A stretch of 33,891 bases of DNA. Origin: Ardenticatenaceae bacterium. Its GTDB lineage: Bacteria; Chloroflexota; Anaerolineae; Promineifilales; Promineifilaceae. This document shows, piece by piece, positions 8,920-16,061 of the stretch. The stretch is from positions 1 to 33,891 of the forward strand of contig WYBM01000070.1 in the NCBI GenBank assembly GCA_011525915.1, read 5' to 3'. Each line of letters opens with the position of its first letter. Position 1 is the first letter of the stretch. Both the position numbers and the translations under genes were made by a program. The notes below the pieces were generated by a model. That model did not search any database, was not told the origin of the DNA, and was given only the letters and a program-made list of their open reading frames with translations.

Positions 8920-10851
8920 GTGACCCGTCCCCCATACCCCCTTATCCTCCTCATGCTCCTGACAGGCTTTGCCCTGCGTATCATCGGTGTGGTGGGCGAA
9001 TCGCCACCGGGTGTGGCCCATGACGAGGTCGCCCATTGGCTGATTGACCGCGCCATTCTGGACGACGGCCGTCACGCTGTGTACTTCACCGAAGCGTATG
9101 GCCACGAAGCGGGCTACCATTACCTGGAAGCGGCCTTTCTTTTCCTGCTGGGTGACAATTTGCTGGCGCTGCGTTTGCCGGCGGCCTTTAGCGGTTTGCT
9201 GGGCATTGCCGTGACATACACCCTGGCAAAACGGCTGTTTGGCCGGCGCGTGGCGCTGCTGGCGGCTGGGCTGTTGGCCGTGTTGTTCTGGCCGGTGTTT
9301 TACGGCCGTCTGGCTTTGCGTGCTATCTCCCTGCCAGTGGTGGCGGGCTTGTCGGCAATTTATTGGTGGCGGGCATGGCCACATAACAAGGCGATGGCGC
9401 TTAAGAAATTTGCCGTCCCCTGGGCGTGGATTCTGGCTGGTTTTCTGGCCGGGTTAAGCCTCTACACCTATCTGGCAGCGCGGGCGGTACCGATTTTTTA
9501 TGCTTTGTTTATGATGTATCTGGTAGGGGGGCAGCGGCGGGCGTTAAAGGGGCGGTGGCGCGGCGTGATGTGGCTGACGGCCGTTTTTTTGCTTACTGCT
9601 TCTCCCCTTTTTTACTACCTGCAAACCCACCCGGGCGCTGAATTCCGGGTGGCTGAGGTGAGTGCCCCGCTTGACGCTCTGTTGGCCGGTGATCCGCTGC
9701 CGGTGCTGCAAAACGGGCTGAAGCTGGCGGGCATGTTTGGCGTGGTGGGAGATCCGTTGTGGCGAGAAGGTGTGCCCAGCGTGCCCGTTTTTGAGCCCCT
9801 ATTGGCTATCATGTTTTATGGAGGCGTTATGTTAAGTATACGGCGCTGGCGAGACGGCCGTTACGCCTTCATCTTGCTCTGGCTGCTTGTCAGCCTGGCC
9901 CCCAGCCTGGTGACTGTTAATGCCCCCAGTCACATTCGCAGCGTCAATGCCCTGGTGGTGGTGAGTATATTCCCAGCCCTATTTATTCACAATTTCCTTG
10001 AGTTATCCACAGATTTCCCCCAGTTATCCACAAAATTGGTAAAAGTGGTCTTGACAATCCTGGCATTTACGTTCTTTTTACGCTACGGTGTCAGAACGGT
10101 CTATTTGCTTTTTAACGTCTGGCCGGTGGGGGGTGATGTGCCTTTTGTCTGGCAATCGGCTTTTGCCGAAGTAGCAACATACCTGGATGCCTCAGAGGCC
10201 ACGGCCGTGGCCCTGGCCGGTTGGTCGCCAGAGACAATGGACAGCCCCAGCATGACCCTTTTGCGCCAGCACAATGACACGCCTATCAGCCATTTTCAGC
10301 CGCAAGAGGGTACGCTTATCATCCCTCCCAGTAAAAGGATCCTACGGCCGTCTGATTTGCCGCTAGACGCTTATTGGGAAGCTCAATTATCTGTTTGGGG
10401 CGCTGAAGTTATAGAAAGCCGCCGTATGACACAATACACCCTCCCTTCTATGCCGGCTGTCACCCCTCACTTTCCGGTCAACGCCCTGTTTGGCAGGGAA
10501 CTCCTTTTCCTGGGCTATGACCTGGATACACACCTTATCACCTATTGGCAGGTTACGGCCGTGCCCACCAGTGCCCGCCGCCTCTTTATTCACACCCTGG
10601 ATGCCCACGGCAACCAACTGGCCGATGCCTACGCTTTTGATACGGCCGATCCCCAATCACTCTGGTTTCCGCACTGGCAGCCGGGTGACCTCATCCTACA
10701 AAAGCATGAGATACCCATGCCTCTGGCAGACGTGGCCCACATTCGCCTGGGCTGGTTTGATCCGTATACCTGCGACCCTGGTCCCTGCCAGAACATACCC
10801 ACCGGTGCCGATGAGCCCTTTCTTTTGTTATCAGTAAACGATAAGCGGTAA
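8920..10851 (+). CDS. GT39/PMT-like membrane glycosyltransferase (ArnT-type GT-C)
   Basis: A 643-residue polytopic protein of the dolichyl-phosphate-mannose-protein mannosyltransferase superfamily. The first extracytoplasmic loop carries the GT-C acidic pair, Asp35-Glu36 in GVAHDEVAHW, followed by a HEAGYHYLEAAFLFLLGDN block and the helix LRLPAAFSGLLGIAVTYTLAKRLFGRR typical of PF13231-like proteins. About ten helices fill residues 1-390, and a soluble domain follows to the C-terminus. It should transfer sugar from a polyprenyl-phosphate donor on the outer face of the membrane; the acceptor is unknown. GTG at 8920 is the start, with GGAGA six bases upstream. It is probably co-transcribed with the YfhO-flippase gene. 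Residues about 355-372 are encoded by an odd AT-rich stretch with two copies of TTATCCACA. Confidence 0.82.
   Translation: MTRPPYPLILLMLLTGFALRIIGVVGESPPGVAHDEVAHWLIDRAILDDGRHAVYFTEAYGHEAGYHYLEAAFLFLLGDNLLALRLPAAFSGLLGIAVTYTLAKRLFGRRVALLAAGLLAVLFWPVFYGRLALRAISLPVVAGLSAIYWWRAWPHNKAMALKKFAVPWAWILAGFLAGLSLYTYLAARAVPIFYALFMMYLVGGQRRALKGRWRGVMWLTAVFLLTASPLFYYLQTHPGAEFRVAEVSAPLDALLAGDPLPVLQNGLKLAGMFGVVGDPLWREGVPSVPVFEPLLAIMFYGGVMLSIRRWRDGRYAFILLWLLVSLAPSLVTVNAPSHIRSVNALVVVSIFPALFIHNFLELSTDFPQLSTKLVKVVLTILAFTFFLRYGVRTVYLLFNVWPVGGDVPFVWQSAFAEVATYLDASEATAVALAGWSPETMDSPSMTLLRQHNDTPISHFQPQEGTLIIPPSKRILRPSDLPLDAYWEAQLSVWGAEVIESRRMTQYTLPSMPAVTPHFPVNALFGRELLFLGYDLDTHLITYWQVTAVPTSARRLFIHTLDAHGNQLADAYAFDTADPQSLWFPHWQPGDLILQKHEIPMPLADVAHIRLGWFDPYTCDPGPCQNIPTGADEPFLLLSVNDKR
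9983..10032 (+). repeat. Three DnaA-box-like 9-mers inside the GT39-like gene
   Basis: TTATTCACA (9983-9991), TTATCCACA (10003-10011) and TTATCCACA (10024-10032) lie on the same strand with starts 20 and 21 bp apart. The last two match the perfect DnaA box and the first fits TTWTNCACA. The surrounding 60 bp are visibly richer in A and T than the rest of the gene. They are translated in frame (around ELSTDFPQLSTK). Binding by DnaA is inference. Confidence 0.6.
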
Positions 10852-10876
10852 GCGGCGGCGTTCTTAGCCGCTTACC
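10847..10876. terminator. Hairpin between convergent GT39-like and aspS genes
   Basis: GGTAAGCGGC (10847-10856) and GCCGCTTACC (10867-10876) are exact reverse complements with a 10-nt loop. The left arm overlaps the stop codon of the GT39-like gene and the right arm ends ten bases before the aspS stop. There is no clear T-run, so it may be a weak bidirectional terminator. The word CCGCTTACC recurs after purN near 33041. Confidence 0.4.
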
Positions 10877-10885
10877 ACTTACCGG

Positions 10886-12187
10886 CTACGGTGTTAACCG
10901 TTTCTGATCCCGTGGAAACAACGTGGCCAGACGCACGTTGGGCAGCCCCAGCAGCTGCATTAACAGCCGCTCCAGACCAATGGCAAAACCACCATGTGGC
11001 GGCATGCCATAACGAAACGCTTCCAGGTACGTTTCAAACGGCGCCGCTGGCAGGTTGGCCCTGGCCAGGGCCGCCAGGTAGTCGCCATAAAGGTGCAGCC
11101 GCTGCCCTCCAGTGATCAGCTCTGTACCCCGGAACAGCAGGTCAAAGGAATTAGAGTAAGCGGGGTTGGCTGGGTCCGGGTGGGTGTAAAAGGGGCGCTT
11201 GACCATCGGGTACCCTGTCACAAATAAAAAGTCGCTGCCATGTTCCTGTTGGGCCCACTCGCCCAGCCACCGTTCATCTTGTGGTGAGAGGTCCGGCTCG
11301 CCGCGCACATCCACGCCGTGTTGTTTCAGGATAAGTTCTTGCGCCTCGGCAAAATGAAGATGGGGGATGTTTTCCGGCACGGGCGGCAGATTGGCTTGCA
11401 GCAAGGTCAGTTCCGCCTGGTAGTGGGCCGCCAGTTCACTAAAAAGCCCGGCCAATACTGCCCGTACCAGGGCCATGACTGTGAAATGGCTCTCGATAAA
11501 GCCAAATTCCACGTCCAGGCTGACGTACTCGTTGATGTGGCGTGTGGTGTCATGTGGTTCGGCGCGAAACACGGGCCCCACCTCAAACACGCGGGCAAAC
11601 ACACCCACCATGATCTGCTTATAAAACTGGGGGCTTTGTGCCAGGTACGCCGGGCGGCCAAAGTAGTTTAATTCAAACACATTTGCCCCACTTTCGGTAG
11701 CCGAAGCTACCAGTTTGGGCGTTTGCACTTCTGTGAAGTGGTGGGCCAGCAGCGTCTGCCGGAAGCCGGCCATTGCCCCGGCGGCCAACCGGAAGACAGC
11801 CTGTCGCGCCGGGTGGCGGTTGGCCACGACGGCATGGTCTAGCAAAAGCGGCAGCCCAGCCTGGATCTGGCGTTTATTCAACGGCACAGGCCCTGTTTCA
11901 GTGATTGGCGTGATCACTTCAATGTGTGGCTGGTGTAGTTCTACACCGCCGGGTGCCTGAGGCGTGGCTATCACTACCCCGGTCAGGGCGATCACCGACT
12001 CCAGGCCAAGACCGACCAGGGGTTCCAGGTCGGCCTCGCTTTCAGTGACGGCCTGAATCGCACCCCAGCCATCACGCAAGACAATAAAATTGACGCCGCC
12101 GAGCTGGCGCAAGTTGTGCAGCCAGCCGGTCAGGCGTACGGGCTGTCCCACATAGGCAGCCGCTTCGACAGTACGAATGGTGTGCAT
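10886..12187 (-). CDS. aspS: Aspartyl-tRNA synthetase, archaeal-type (short, no GAD insertion)
   Basis: A 433-residue class II synthetase that charges tRNA-Asp. It has an N-terminal OB-fold anticodon domain (about 1-100, with GWLHNLRQLGG), motif 2 region FRAEPHDTTRHINEY preceded by AQSPQFYKQ, and motif 3 GGFAIGLERLLMQLLG near the end, closing with FPRDQKRLTP. The length and lack of a roughly 150-residue GAD insertion place it with archaeal-type AspRS rather than E. coli-type. His in GWLH is the residue reported in several non-discriminating AspRS, so it might also make Asp-tRNA-Asn; this is inference. ATG at 12187 is chosen for its GGAGG six bases upstream. It sits behind a tandem T-box leader and contains no ACGGCCGT octamer, unlike most neighbours. 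Confidence 0.92.
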   Translation of the reverse strand: MHTIRTVEAAAYVGQPVRLTGWLHNLRQLGGVNFIVLRDGWGAIQAVTESEADLEPLVGLGLESVIALTGVVIATPQAPGGVELHQPHIEVITPITETGPVPLNKRQIQAGLPLLLDHAVVANRHPARQAVFRLAAGAMAGFRQTLLAHHFTEVQTPKLVASATESGANVFELNYFGRPAYLAQSPQFYKQIMVGVFARVFEVGPVFRAEPHDTTRHINEYVSLDVEFGFIESHFTVMALVRAVLAGLFSELAAHYQAELTLLQANLPPVPENIPHLHFAEAQELILKQHGVDVRGEPDLSPQDERWLGEWAQQEHGSDFLFVTGYPMVKRPFYTHPDPANPAYSNSFDLLFRGTELITGGQRLHLYGDYLAALARANLPAAPFETYLEAFRYGMPPHGGFAIGLERLLMQLLGLPNVRLATLFPRDQKRLTP

Positions 12188-12282
12188 CTTAAACCTCCAG
12201 TCCATAAATTTGTCAACCGTAATCCATCAGCTGCAGACCCTGGTGGGTATAAGCCATACAGCTGGCGTCATACGTGCTGCAT

Positions 12283-12500
12283 CTAAACAAAAGCCCTCGC
12301 CCTATTGGAGGACGAGGACTTTACCCCGCGGTGCCACCGCCGTTTATGAGCCATACACCCAGTATCAGTTTTCAGTCATCAGTGTGCAGTGTTCAGTAGG
12401 GCCTGACGCCTATAACTGTCTACTGAACACTGGTTACTGACTTCTGCTCACTGGTACCAGGTGGGTATCACTCACCTTAATACGGCTCGTGAGGGGATGT
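12283..12500 (-). promoter_or_regulatory. Downstream T-box antiterminator/terminator unit of aspS (no recognisable Stem I)
   Basis: Read on the minus strand, the T-box sequence TGGCACCGCG (12337-12328) is followed by a terminator, CCTCGTCCT paired with AGGGCGAGG (about 12316-12293) and TTTTGTTT. The variable base is C, complementary to the G73 discriminator of tRNA-Asp. Only about 160 nt separate this T-box from the previous terminator, and 72 of those are a dispersed TCAGT-rich repeat (12361-12432). I cannot build a specifier stem here. The unit looks like a partial duplication, or one whose Stem I was replaced by the repeat. Confidence 0.8.
12361..12432. repeat. Dispersed TCAGT-rich repeat, copy 1 (inside the aspS leader)
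   Basis: The left part (12361-12399) is nearly identical to 28053-28090: AGTATCAGTTTTCAGT, then ATCAGTGT and CAGT in both copies, with about three differences over 38 bases. In this copy CAGTGTTCAGTAG (12387-12399) is an exact inverted repeat of CTACTGAACACTG (12420-12432), so it can fold. No coding sequence or transposase is associated; it behaves like a REP/MITE-type intergenic element. Confidence 0.75.
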
Positions 12501-12834
12501 AAAAACAAAAACGCCCGCCCTCATTTGGAGGACGGGCGATAATGGTTATATCACACGTGGTACCACCACCATTTGCCCTGGTAACCCAGGGCCTCACTTA
12601 GCTTCACGAGCCTGACGCAGTAACGGGCGCCTCCCGAATTCAGCTACTAAGTGACACTTGCTTTCACCGTTCACTGTTCAGCTCTGGGGTGTCATTGCCT
12701 GGGGTCTGGTGATGGCTCTTGCAGCTGGTGTATGATACACCTGGGCCATTCTCTGGGCATCAGACGTTCCGGCAACATGTCCCCTTCATCGCCTTTTTCT
12801 ATAAATTGTCAGCATAACAAAACTTTGCCATGTG
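12501..12834 (-). promoter_or_regulatory. Complete T-box riboswitch of aspS, specifier GAC (Asp)
   Basis: On the minus strand GGGG (12784-12781) pairs with CCCC (12689-12686), and TTGCC (12775-12771) with GGCAA (12699-12695). Between them is a symmetric specifier loop, ACATG opposite TGACA, holding GAC (12693-12691) followed by the expected A. The distal AGAGA bulge and an ATGGC/GCCAT stem follow, then a CCCGTTA-containing Stem II region. The T-box sequence is TGGTACCACG (12565-12556). The terminator CGCCCGTCCTC/GAGGGCGGGCG with TTTTTGTTTTT ends at 12501. Uncharged tRNA-Asp should favour antitermination. The variable base is T, giving only a U-G wobble with G73, and ACCACG departs from ACCGCG. 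Confidence 0.9.
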
Positions 12835-12840
12835 GCGGCC

Positions 12841-12870
12841 ATGATAGCAGAAACATGGGATGGAAGTCAA
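12841..12870 (-). promoter_or_regulatory. Sigma-70 promoter of the aspS T-box transcript
   Basis: On the minus strand TTGACT (12870-12865), an 18-bp spacer and TATCAT (12846-12841) give a good housekeeping promoter whose start would fall about 12834, a short distance upstream of Stem I of the T-box. Confidence 0.7.
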
Positions 12871-12885
12871 CTTAAGACGATTGCG

Positions 12886-12891
12886 TATAAT
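12886..12891 (+). promoter_or_regulatory. -10 element for the ClC channel gene
   Basis: A perfect TATAAT on the plus strand, about 75 bp ahead of the ClC start codon. A matching -35 is not evident; the expected position overlaps the -35 of the divergent aspS promoter, so the two promoters lie back to back and could interfere. Confidence 0.4.
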
Positions 12892-12968
12892 TGCAAGCAC
12901 GTGAGCGAACAAAAGAGATATTTAGTCGGTTCTTCGTCAGGGGTTCTGTTACCTTTGGAGACAGATTG

Positions 12969-15053
12969 ATGAATGATTTGGTAGATAGTGAAAAGAAGTC
13001 ATGGGCCACGGCCGTACGCACGACGCTGCGGCACACCATTGACACCATAGAACCACCAGACGTGTTGGTATTAGTATTAGTAGCCTTGTTGGTGGGTGTG
13101 GGTACCGGCTTCGGAACTGTTGTCTTTGTCAGGCTGCTGGAACAGATTCGCCTGTTGGCGGGGCGTACTCAGGAGGGAGTGGGTGACACTGCCGGTTTGT
13201 TACTGGCCATGGGAGTGGCCGGCCTCGTTGTGGGTTACATGGTAAGCCGTTGGGCTCCGGAGGCTAAGGGGCATGGTGTGCCCGAAGTGATGGAAGCGGT
13301 GGCTTTGCGTGGCGGCCGTATTCGGGCCAGAGTGGCCGCGGTCAAGGTATTGGCCTCAGCCATTACCATTGGCACCGGTGGTTCGGCCGGGCGTGAAGGA
13401 CCTATTGTCCAGACCGGTGCGGCCTTGGGGTCCACCATTGGCCAACTGCTGCATTTTTCCGGGGCGCGGGTGCGCACCCTGGTGGCCTGTGGTGCCGCGG
13501 CCGGTATTGCCGCTACCTTTAATGCGCCTATCGCCGGGGTGATTTTTGCTCTGGAAGTGATATTGGGCAGCTTCACCGCCCGTTATTTTGGCACTGTAGT
13601 GATCAGTGCTGTAGCCGCCGCCATTACGGCGCAGGCGTTGTTAGGGGAAAAACAGGCGTTTGCAGTGCCGGCCTATCCGTTTCAACCCGCCGAAACGCCC
13701 GTTTACATCTTACTGGGTATCCTGGCCGCATTGGTGGCGGTGCTGTTTATTCGCACACTTTATTTTGTTGAGGGCATTTTTGACGAATGGCAGCTGTTCC
13801 CGGCTTTGAAGACGGCCGTAGGCATGTTGTTGACTGCCGGTGTGGCCCTGCTGCTGCCCGGCGGCGGAAATGTCTTAGGACCGGGGTTAAATTTTATCGG
13901 TGAAGCGATTGCCCAGGATTTTTCTATGGCCCTATGGCTCATGGTGGTATTGCTTTTTGCCAAGTTAGCGGCGACTTGTTTTACTTTAGGATCTGGCAAC
14001 TCTGGGGGGGTGTTTGCGCCCAGCTTGTTTATGGGAGCTGTCTTAGGGGGAATCGTTGGTTCCATAGGGCATGCCCTGTGGCCGGAAGTTGTGGTGAACC
14101 CAGGGGCGTATGCCATCGTAGGTATGGCAGCCGTTTTTAGTGGTGCAGCGCGGGCGCCCATCACGGCCGTGCTCATTGTCTTTGAAATGTCCGGCGACTA
14201 TAAATTGATATTGCCCTTGATGCTTTCCACGGTCATTGCCACTTTTTTGGCCGAGCATCTATTTGCCGAGTCCATTTACACCTACAAACTGCGCTTAAGG
14301 GGTATCACCTTACAACGTGGGCGGGACATGGATTTAATGCAAAGCTTGCGTGTGGGCGAAGCGATGACCAAAAACCCACGCCTGGTACACATGAATATGC
14401 GGGTAACGCAGTTGGAACTGGTTTTACAACAAACGCACAGCCACAGCTTTCCGGTGGTGGATGATGCCTCTAAGCTGGTGGGCATGGTGAGTATCAGTGA
14501 TTATGAACGTGCCTTGGAAGCTGGTGATGTAGCAGCCTTACAGGTGAGCGACATCGCCACTATGGGGAACCTGCTGCTGGCCTATGAGGACGAGCCACTG
14601 AGTGATGCTGTGCAGCGGCTGGCGCTGCGGGGTGTGAACAAAATGCCGGTAGTGACACACCAACAACCAGACCGGGTGGTGGGGGTCATTCGCCGCGAGG
14701 ATATTGTAAAGGCTTATAACCTGGCGTTGGCGCGGCGTTCTCGCCGGCAGTTATATGAGGGCGTGGAAAACCTGGAACATGCAGAAGATTTGGAATTTGT
14801 GGAGCTGATCATTGAGGCAGATGGTATGGCCGCTAACCATACCCTGGCCGCGGTAGCCCACCATTTACCGACGGAGTGTGTGCTTGTTTCAGTACAACGT
14901 GAGCACCAACTCATTATCCCTCATGGAGATACGCTATTTCAGCCAGGGGATGTGGTGAATTGTTTTGTGCGGCGGCGTGACAAAGCACAGTTACGGGCGT
15001 GTTTGGTTGGCGAAGCGCCAAAAGTGTTGGCCGATGAAGGGGGAGGTAAATAA
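12969..15053 (+). CDS. ClC-family chloride channel/transporter with CBS pair and RCK_C-like domain
   Basis: A 694-residue integral membrane protein. The ClC core spans about 30-440 with GHGVPEV (101-107), GTGGSAGREGPIVQ including gating Glu143, and GSGNSGGVFAPSLF (341-354). In GHGVP the Ser of the E. coli GSGIP anion-binding loop is replaced by His, which may alter selectivity. Two CBS domains follow at about 460-515 and 525-590 (VGEAMTKNP and VSDIATMGN openings). The tail, about 610-690 (ELIIEADGMAANHTLAAV to LFQPGDVVNCFVRR), resembles the TrkA-C/RCK_C module of K+ channels. The ATG at 12969 has GGAG eight bases upstream; the frame is open further upstream to 12891 but lacks a ribosome site. 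Divergent from aspS. Confidence 0.9.
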   Translation: MNDLVDSEKKSWATAVRTTLRHTIDTIEPPDVLVLVLVALLVGVGTGFGTVVFVRLLEQIRLLAGRTQEGVGDTAGLLLAMGVAGLVVGYMVSRWAPEAKGHGVPEVMEAVALRGGRIRARVAAVKVLASAITIGTGGSAGREGPIVQTGAALGSTIGQLLHFSGARVRTLVACGAAAGIAATFNAPIAGVIFALEVILGSFTARYFGTVVISAVAAAITAQALLGEKQAFAVPAYPFQPAETPVYILLGILAALVAVLFIRTLYFVEGIFDEWQLFPALKTAVGMLLTAGVALLLPGGGNVLGPGLNFIGEAIAQDFSMALWLMVVLLFAKLAATCFTLGSGNSGGVFAPSLFMGAVLGGIVGSIGHALWPEVVVNPGAYAIVGMAAVFSGAARAPITAVLIVFEMSGDYKLILPLMLSTVIATFLAEHLFAESIYTYKLRLRGITLQRGRDMDLMQSLRVGEAMTKNPRLVHMNMRVTQLELVLQQTHSHSFPVVDDASKLVGMVSISDYERALEAGDVAALQVSDIATMGNLLLAYEDEPLSDAVQRLALRGVNKMPVVTHQQPDRVVGVIRREDIVKAYNLALARRSRRQLYEGVENLEHAEDLEFVELIIEADGMAANHTLAAVAHHLPTECVLVSVQREHQLIIPHGDTLFQPGDVVNCFVRRRDKAQLRACLVGEAPKVLADEGGGK

Positions 15054-15082
15054 AAAACGGCCGTCTCCCAAAGACGGCCGTT
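15051..15082 (-). terminator. Intrinsic terminator of greA built from two ACGGCCGT octamers
   Basis: AACGGCCGTCT (15056-15066) and AGACGGCCGTT (15072-15082) form a perfect 11-bp stem with a 5-nt loop. Read on the minus strand the stem is followed by TTTTTTATTT, a proper intrinsic terminator for greA. It also abuts the stop codon of the convergent ClC gene, so it may stop transcription from both sides, more weakly on the plus strand where no T-run follows. Both stem arms contain the ACGGCCGT octamer. Confidence 0.8.
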
Positions 15083-15105
15083 CATATTGTTGAACCCATG
15101 CCCGA

Positions 15106-15579
15106 TCAAGAGATAGATTTGATGCGCAGCCGAATGTCGCCGCTGGGGGTACGGGCGGTGACAACACGCCCTTTTTTAGCCCCCAAGAGTGCCTGCCCAA
15201 TGGGAGATTCGTTGGAAATACGGCCGTTGGCCGGGTCTGCTTCATGTGCACCCACGATATAATATTGCTCTTCCTCATCATAGCCATCTTCGACGACAGT
15301 AACCACACTGCCTACCCGTACTACGTCTGAAGAACCAGGGTCTGTAATAACTTGCGCCCGACGCAACGAATCTTCCAGGTCTCTAATGCGGCTGGCTACA
15401 AAGGCCTGCTCTTCTTTGGCTGAATGATAATCGGCATTTTCCTTCAGATCACCCTGAGCGATGGCCGTCTCCAGTTTTTGCGCCAGTTCTACCTGTTTGT
15501 CACCTTTTAGGTAAGCTAGTTCTTCCTTAATTTTCTGTAATCCTTCTTCGGTTAAGTAGACGACATCTTGTTCAATCAT
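15106..15579 (-). CDS. greA: Transcription elongation factor GreA
   Basis: A 157-residue GreA, the usual length. The N-terminal coiled coil carries the acidic tip block GDLKENADYHSAKEEQ (about 43-58), whose Asp and Glu reach the RNA polymerase active site to stimulate cleavage of backtracked RNA. The C-terminal FKBP-like domain contains ISNESPIGQALLGAKKG. ATG at 15579 is preceded by GGAGA about nine bases upstream. It is transcribed alone, convergent with the ClC gene, and ends in a strong terminator. Confidence 0.96.
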   Translation of the reverse strand: MIEQDVVYLTEEGLQKIKEELAYLKGDKQVELAQKLETAIAQGDLKENADYHSAKEEQAFVASRIRDLEDSLRRAQVITDPGSSDVVRVGSVVTVVEDGYDEEEQYYIVGAHEADPANGRISNESPIGQALLGAKKGRVVTARTPSGDIRLRIKSIS

Positions 15580-16061
15580 GACAAAAATCTCCGCAGATGA
15601 TGGCTGGCCATTACCCTCCGTTTTGGTATGGTTGCCCGTTTTGTAATCTTACCTTATGGACTTGCGTGCCAATACAGCGTCGCCGCTAGAAGTGTACCAC
15701 CCCAAAAAATGAAACCAGATAACCCCACTGGCTGCGGGGCGAGATCCCACTGTTTACCTAACAAAAACTAATCGTTGAATGGCCGATAGTATAACCCAGC
15801 GCCTATCTTCTGTCTAGCAGGCGTGAACAGGTCGAACAGGTACCTGTTTTCTCCAAAGAGCCGAATTTAACGAAACCTTAATTGTAATAATCCCGTTGCA
15901 AAATGCTTTTGAGGAAGAAGACCTGATTGACAAAACCTATGTAACCGCAAAAAAGCACGGGAAAACCGGAGAAAACATTTTGGTGTTTTCTGTACTTTGC
16001 ATGGTAAATTCTAAGATCAGTTAATCGGGGAAGGGGATTATATAGGTGAAGGAAATAGTTG
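15580..16061. other. 480-bp intergenic region between divergent greA and Nudix genes
   Basis: No convincing gene is seen; open frames here lack ribosome sites and similarity. It must hold both divergent promoters, but no clear -35/-10 pair stands out (an isolated TTGACA lies near 15928). It contains the palindrome AACAGGTACCTGTT (15835-15848) with an extra half-site, and a 7-bp inverted repeat AGAAAAC/GTTTTCT near 15973-15994. Confidence 0.6.
15826..15848. promoter_or_regulatory. Operator-like palindrome with an added half-site
   Basis: AACAGGTACCTGTT (15835-15848) is a perfect 14-bp palindrome. A third copy of the half-site, AACAGGT, lies at 15826-15832 in direct orientation nine bases away. 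The arrangement resembles a transcription-factor operator with cooperative sites between greA and the Nudix gene. The factor is unknown. Confidence 0.4.

Noticed and set aside
9983..10032. Replication origin at the DnaA-like boxes
   Set aside because: Only three boxes, inside a coding gene, with no dnaA, dnaN or gyrB nearby and no long AT-rich unwinding element. Kept only as a possible titration or repeat site.
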